NCBI GenBank assembly: GCA_021777555.1
Contig: JAJYDK010000038.1
Coordinates: 1 to 37,221 of the forward strand
DNA: 37,221 nt
Direction: 5' to 3'
Origin: Pseudomonadota bacterium
Lineage (GTDB): Bacteria > Pseudomonadota > Gammaproteobacteria > Steroidobacterales > Steroidobacteraceae
The stretch's first letter is position 1, and the number at the start of each line of letters is the position of its first letter. The notes under the pieces are model-generated. The model made no database searches. It was given only the letters and a program-made list of their open reading frames with translations, and was not told the origin of the DNA. The position numbers and the translations under genes are program-made. This document shows positions 33,819-37,221 of the stretch, piece by piece.

Positions 33819-35693
33819 CTAAATCTCGACCACGGTATTCAGGACCACCACGCCGCGGGAGGGCATGCGGAAGAATTCCGCCGCCTGCGTGCTGTGGCGC
33901 TGCATGCGCGCAAAGAGATTTCGCTGCAATCCCGCCCAGCCCGGCAGGGCCCGGGCGCGCACCACGTGCTGTCCCACGAAGAAGGAGCTCTCGTCCATGA
34001 AGACTTTCAGGCCTCGCGTGCGGCAGGCCTTGAGCGCTTCACCGACATCGGGCGTTTCCATGAAGCCGAATCGCGCCGTCACCAGGTACACCCCGGGGAG
34101 CACCTCGTCGATGTCGACACGATGCGCCGCGTCCTGGCGCGGGGTGCGCACGATCTCCAGGTTGAGGATGATGAGCCGCTCGTGCACCACGCGGTTGTGC
34201 TCGAGATTGCGGATCAGCGCGGAGGGTACGAGGTCCGGGGTGCTGGCGAGGAACACGGCGGTGCCGGGCACGCGCTTGGCGCTCGCCAGCAGTTTCGCCA
34301 GCTCGCTGCGCGGGATGGCCTGCCGGGCGAGCGCCGCGCGCAGCTCGATGCGGCCGTTGCGCCAGGTCATGAACCCCATGAACAGGACGGCCGCGAGCGC
34401 GAGCGGAATCCAGCCGCCGTTGGGCACCTTGGACATGTTGCCGACGGCGAAGACGCTGTCGACCACGAACATCAGGCCGAACAGCAGCCCAACGACCGGC
34501 CTGGGCCAGTTCCACCGATCGAGCGCGACGAAGGCCCCGAGGATGGTCGTGATCAGCATCGTGCCGACGACGGCCGAGCCGTATGCGCCCGTGAGCGCAT
34601 CCGAGGAGCCGAAGCCGACGACGAAGCAGATCACGGCAACGCACACCAGCCAGTTGACCACGGGAACGTAGATCTGTCCGAGCTCCGTGGCGGAAGTCTG
34701 CAGCACCCGGATGCGCGGCAGCAGATCGAGCTGCACCGCCTGACGCGCTATGGAAAACGCTCCCGATATCACCGCCTGCGAGGCGATGACGCTGGCCGCG
34801 GTGGCGAGGATGACCATCCAGGGCAGCGCTCCGGGGGAGACCATGTAATAGAGCGTCTGCGGAATGAAGCGTCCGTGCGCGAGCTGCAGCGCGCCCTGGC
34901 CGAAGTAGTTGATGAGCAGCGCCGGCCAGACGAGCATGAACCACGCGATGCGCACCGGTTCCTTGCCGAAGTGGCCCATGTCCGCATACAGCGCCTCGCC
35001 GCCGGTGATGGCGAGAAACACCCCGCCGATGATGCCGAGAGAGGCCTCCGGGCGCTGCACCAGCAGTTCGACGCCGTAGAGCGGATCGATCGCGTAGAGC
35101 ACCCCGGGGTCGGCGCGGATCGCCTCCGCGCCCGTGAGCGCCAGGACCAGGAACCACACGATCATGACGGGTCCGAACAGCGCGCCAACCCTGGCCGTGC
35201 CGCGGCGCTGATAGGCGAACAGCCCCACGATGATGCCGACGGTGATCGGTATGATCGCGTGCTGCAGGCCGGGGTCCATCACCCTCAAGCCTTCCACCGC
35301 GCTCAGCACCGTGACGGCCGGGGTGATCAGGGAGTCGCAGAAGAAGAATGCCGTGCCGGCGAGCGCCAGCCATACCACCATGCGCGACCAGAGGCTGCCT
35401 GCGACGCATTGCCGCTGCGCCAGGGCGAACATGGCGAGTATCCCGCCCTCGCCCTCGTTGTCGGCACGCATGATGACGCTGACGTACTTGATCGTGACCG
35501 ACAGAGTCAGGGCCCAAAGAATCAGTGACAGCGATCCGAGCACCGCCAGGCGGTCGAAGCGGCCGGCCTCGGTCAGGGTCGACTCCAGCGCATACAGGGG
35601 GCTCGTGCCGATGTCGCCGTAGACGATGCCGGTGGCGCTGATGATCGCCGCCAGAGTCCATCCGCGATGCTGGCCGTGCGCCCTCGCGCTCAC
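33819..35693 (-). CDS. kup: Kup-family potassium uptake protein
   Basis: A 624-residue K+/H+ symporter of the KUP/HAK/KT family, the standard length. About twelve membrane helices fill residues 10-455, starting with TLAAIISATGIVYGDIGTSP, the family signature. Other marks: MRADNEGEGGILAMFALAQR and GGEALYADMGHFGKEPVRIAW. A cytosolic tail of about 170 residues follows and ends VVVLNTVVEI. The frame is open for 70 more codons upstream, but those overlap the SET gene in another frame and are Arg/Pro-rich nonsense; the GTG at 35693, five bases after the SET gene's TGA with GGTGAG ahead, gives the right N-terminus. Confidence 0.95.
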   Translation of the reverse strand: MSARAHGQHRGWTLAAIISATGIVYGDIGTSPLYALESTLTEAGRFDRLAVLGSLSLILWALTLSVTIKYVSVIMRADNEGEGGILAMFALAQRQCVAGSLWSRMVVWLALAGTAFFFCDSLITPAVTVLSAVEGLRVMDPGLQHAIIPITVGIIVGLFAYQRRGTARVGALFGPVMIVWFLVLALTGAEAIRADPGVLYAIDPLYGVELLVQRPEASLGIIGGVFLAITGGEALYADMGHFGKEPVRIAWFMLVWPALLINYFGQGALQLAHGRFIPQTLYYMVSPGALPWMVILATAASVIASQAVISGAFSIARQAVQLDLLPRIRVLQTSATELGQIYVPVVNWLVCVAVICFVVGFGSSDALTGAYGSAVVGTMLITTILGAFVALDRWNWPRPVVGLLFGLMFVVDSVFAVGNMSKVPNGGWIPLALAAVLFMGFMTWRNGRIELRAALARQAIPRSELAKLLASAKRVPGTAVFLASTPDLVPSALIRNLEHNRVVHERLIILNLEIVRTPRQDAAHRVDIDEVLPGVYLVTARFGFMETPDVGEALKACRTRGLKVFMDESSFFVGQHVVRARALPGWAGLQRNLFARMQRHSTQAAEFFRMPSRGVVVLNTVVEI

Positions 35694-35697
35694 GATC

Positions 35698-36294
35698 TCA
35701 CCGTCGGGACGCCTTGAGGTGCGCGCGCCGCGTCGATCGCTTGGCCGCGGCTTCACGTTTCGCCGCGGCGGTCTTGCGGGCGGGCTTGCGCGGCCTGGCG
35801 GCACGCTGCGGCCGCTTGGGCGGCCAGAGCATGGTGCCGCGGCAACTGGCATGACCGCAGCGGCAGGCGTAGATCTGATCGACATTCGGCGGATCGTCGT
35901 CATCGCGCCCGAGCTGATAGTCGTAGCTCAGCTCCTCGCCGGGCTGAATGGTGCGCACCGCCTCGATGAACACCCGCTTGCTCTCGATCACCGATTCACA
36001 GTTGGGATCGCAGGAGTGGTTGATGAACCGCGCCTCATTCCCCGCGGTCCCCCCGTCAATGACCGTCTTCGAATCGACGACGAAGAGGAACGTGTGGCTG
36101 TCGTTCTCGTTCTTGATCTCGTAGCGCCGGTCGGCTTCCTCATGCGAAACCCGCTCGCCGAGATACTCGACGATCCGCGTGCCTTTGCGGATGCGCCGCA
36201 GCGCGAAGGCGCCCATGCCATGCACGGATGATTTGCGCACTTTGAACCAGGGTGCACGCCGTGAGGATCGCGCGTTCGCCATGGGCGCGCTCAT
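35698..36294 (-). CDS. SET-domain protein lysine methyltransferase with basic tail
   Basis: A 198-residue protein. The SET domain (about 18-128) has [36 protein letters not shown] (NHSC 92-95, SAM/knot) and [11 protein letters not shown] (catalytic Tyr). A post-SET zinc motif CRCGHASC (Cys144, 146, 151, with Cys95 the likely fourth ligand) follows, as in active eukaryotic and Chlamydia histone methyltransferases. The last 40 residues are Lys/Arg/Ala-rich ([20 protein letters not shown]), like histone H1 tails. It should transfer methyl groups from SAM to lysines; the target is unknown. The ATG overlaps the thyA stop as ATGA; kup follows 4 bp after its stop, so all are coupled. Confidence 0.92.
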   Translation of the reverse strand: MSAPMANARSSRRAPWFKVRKSSVHGMGAFALRRIRKGTRIVEYLGERVSHEEADRRYEIKNENDSHTFLFVVDSKTVIDGGTAGNEARFINHSCDPNCESVIESKRVFIEAVRTIQPGEELSYDYQLGRDDDDPPNVDQIYACRCGHASCRGTMLWPPKRPQRAARPRKPARKTAAAKREAAAKRSTRRAHLKASRR

Positions 36295-37082
36295 ATGGCC
36301 ACCGGTGCGCTGATCGCGGGATGATGCTGGTAGTTCACGAACTCGAAATCCTCGAACGCGTAGTCGAAAAGACTCGGGGGACGCCGCCGGATATTCAGCC
36401 GCGGCGGCGGATAGGGCTCGCGTGAGAGCTGCTCGCGGGCCTGATCGAGATGATTCAGGTACAGGTGGCAGTCGCCGCCGGTCCAGATGAAATCGCCGGG
36501 CTCGAGGTCGCACTGCTGGGCGAACATGTGGGTGAGCAGCGCGTAGCTGGCGATATTGAAGGGCACGCCGAGAAACACGTCGGCGCTGCGCTGATAGAGC
36601 TGGCAGGAGAGCCGGCCGGCGGCCACGTGGAACTGAAAGAGCGCGTGGCAGGGCATGAGGCGCATGCGTTCGAGCTCCCCGACATTCCAGGCGCTCACCA
36701 CGATGCGCCGCGAGTCGGGATTGTGGCGGATCAGATCGAGCGCGCCGCTGATCTGATCGACGGTCCCGCCGCCCGCCGGCCAGGCGCGCCACTGCCTGCC
36801 GTACACCGGACCCAGCTCGCCGTGCTCATCCGCCCATTCGTCCCAGATACTGACGCCGTGCTCGTGCAGCCAGGCGACGTTGGTATCGCCACGCAGGAAC
36901 CACAACAGCTCGTAGATGACCGAGCGCAGATGGATGCGCTTGGTGGTCATCAGAGGGAAGCCCTGGCTCAGATCGAAGCGCAGCTGCTCGCCGAACCTCG
37001 AGAGAGTGCCGGTCCCCGTGCGATCGCCCTTGGGCGTGCCGCTCTCCAGGATGCGGCGCATCAGATCGAGGTAGGGCCTCAT
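36291..37082 (-). CDS. thyA: Thymidylate synthase
   Basis: Methylates dUMP to dTMP using 5,10-methylenetetrahydrofolate. The 263-residue product is the E. coli-length form. Signatures: [43 protein letters not shown], the catalytic Cys in [52 protein letters not shown] and the C-terminal APVAI. It starts 13 bp after lgt, the common gammaproteobacterial order, and its stop overlaps the SET gene by 4 bp. Confidence 0.97.
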   Translation of the reverse strand: MRPYLDLMRRILESGTPKGDRTGTGTLSRFGEQLRFDLSQGFPLMTTKRIHLRSVIYELLWFLRGDTNVAWLHEHGVSIWDEWADEHGELGPVYGRQWRAWPAGGGTVDQISGALDLIRHNPDSRRIVVSAWNVGELERMRLMPCHALFQFHVAAGRLSCQLYQRSADVFLGVPFNIASYALLTHMFAQQCDLEPGDFIWTGGDCHLYLNHLDQAREQLSREPYPPPRLNIRRRPPSLFDYAFEDFEFVNYQHHPAISAPVAI

Positions 37083-37095
37083 CGGATACCGTCCG

Positions 37096-37221
37096 CTACG
37101 CGATGGCGAAATTGCCCGAGCGAATGCGCGCCTTGGCGGCGTACACGAGGCATCCGAGGCCGATGAGGATCATGGGCGCGGACAGCGCCTGGCCCATGGT
37201 GAGCCAGCCCCAGGCGAGGTA
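37096..37221 (-). CDS. lgt: Prolipoprotein diacylglyceryl transferase, C-terminal end
   Basis: The last 41 codons of Lgt, running in from the right edge. They read [20 protein letters not shown] and continue as a membrane helix and a short tail ending GNFAIA. GWLTMGQxLSxPM is the conserved last-helix signature of Lgt, which adds diacylglycerol to the lipobox cysteine of prolipoproteins in the inner membrane. lgt-thyA adjacency is standard in gammaproteobacteria. The rest lies outside the window. Confidence 0.9.
   Translation of the reverse strand, partial: YLAWGWLTMGQALSAPMILIGLGCLVYAAKARIRSGNFAIA

Noticed and set aside
33741..35528. A 595-codon open frame on the plus strand
   Set aside because: Antisense to kup, low-complexity (His/Asp/Arg-rich), no domain; a GC artefact.
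35694..35903. 70-residue N-terminal extension of Kup
   Set aside because: Overlaps the SET gene out of frame, is Arg/Pro-rich, and the GTG at 35693 gives the family-standard length.
36295..36792. Upstream extension of the SET-domain frame
   Set aside because: Lies inside thyA in another frame; the ATGA overlap gives a natural start.

Overview
The window is chromosomal DNA of a GC-rich gammaproteobacterium. The evidence is the gene order TIGR02449/zapA/6S RNA/fthC beside ygfB-pepP-ubiH-ubiI, a tandem glycine riboswitch in front of a gcv operon with split GcvP (PA+PB), lgt-thyA, and motAB. Split GcvP, the SET-domain protein next to thyA, and the small TIGR02449 coiled-coil protein suggest the Xanthomonadales/Nevskiales/Steroidobacterales side of the class; that placement is inference. 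No insertion sequence, prophage, CRISPR array, tRNA or rRNA was seen. Almost everything is housekeeping.

Layout. 1-672: an XRE-type regulator cut by the left edge, its promoter with two operator-like repeats, and a gene-free, repeat-bearing spacer ending in the rpe terminator. 673-2328 (-): purC and rpe. 2388-4658 (+): djlA and a YihY/BrkB membrane protein. 4702-7069 (-): rpiA, a tiny Lys/Ala gene with its own promoter and hairpins, fthC, 6S RNA, zapA and a ZapB-like gene. 7152-11773 (+): ygfB-pepP-ubiH-ubiI and a small membrane protein, tightly overlapped. 11766-13403 (-): ispG and phhB. 13560-18637 (+): glycine riboswitch, gcvT-gcvH-gcvPA-gcvPB, dgkA. 18662-24871 (+): a large tandem-HtrA protease resembling fungal Nma111, then Sua5, a fold-III decarboxylase, a HAD phosphatase and a HIT protein in a compact series. 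24887-25729 (-): DUF3014; 25806-26336 (+): peptide deformylase. 26369-31830 (-): desaturase and a YebC-family protein, a beta-barrel porin with a sigma54-like promoter, and motAB with a sigma28-like promoter. 32025-33212 (+): aromatic/aspartate aminotransferase. 33232-37221 (-): lgt (partial)-thyA-SET methyltransferase-kup-folA.

How the parts fit. purC, the gcv genes, fthC, thyA and folA all feed one-carbon/folate and nucleotide metabolism; rpe and rpiA are the pentose-phosphate isomerase/epimerase pair; ispG and ubiH/ubiI serve isoprenoid and quinone synthesis; zapA and the ZapB-like protein serve the division ring. Several promoters put -10 boxes 6-9 nt from a start codon, pointing to leaderless or near-leaderless mRNAs.

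Most worth a second look: the bacterial Nma111-like double protease; the 17-residue Lys/Ala peptide gene with full expression signals; the SET methyltransferase with a histone-H1-like tail between thyA and kup; the fthC start codon buried in the closing stem of 6S RNA; the sigma54-type promoter of the porin with paired upstream repeats; and the leaderless, probably self-controlled XRE gene.
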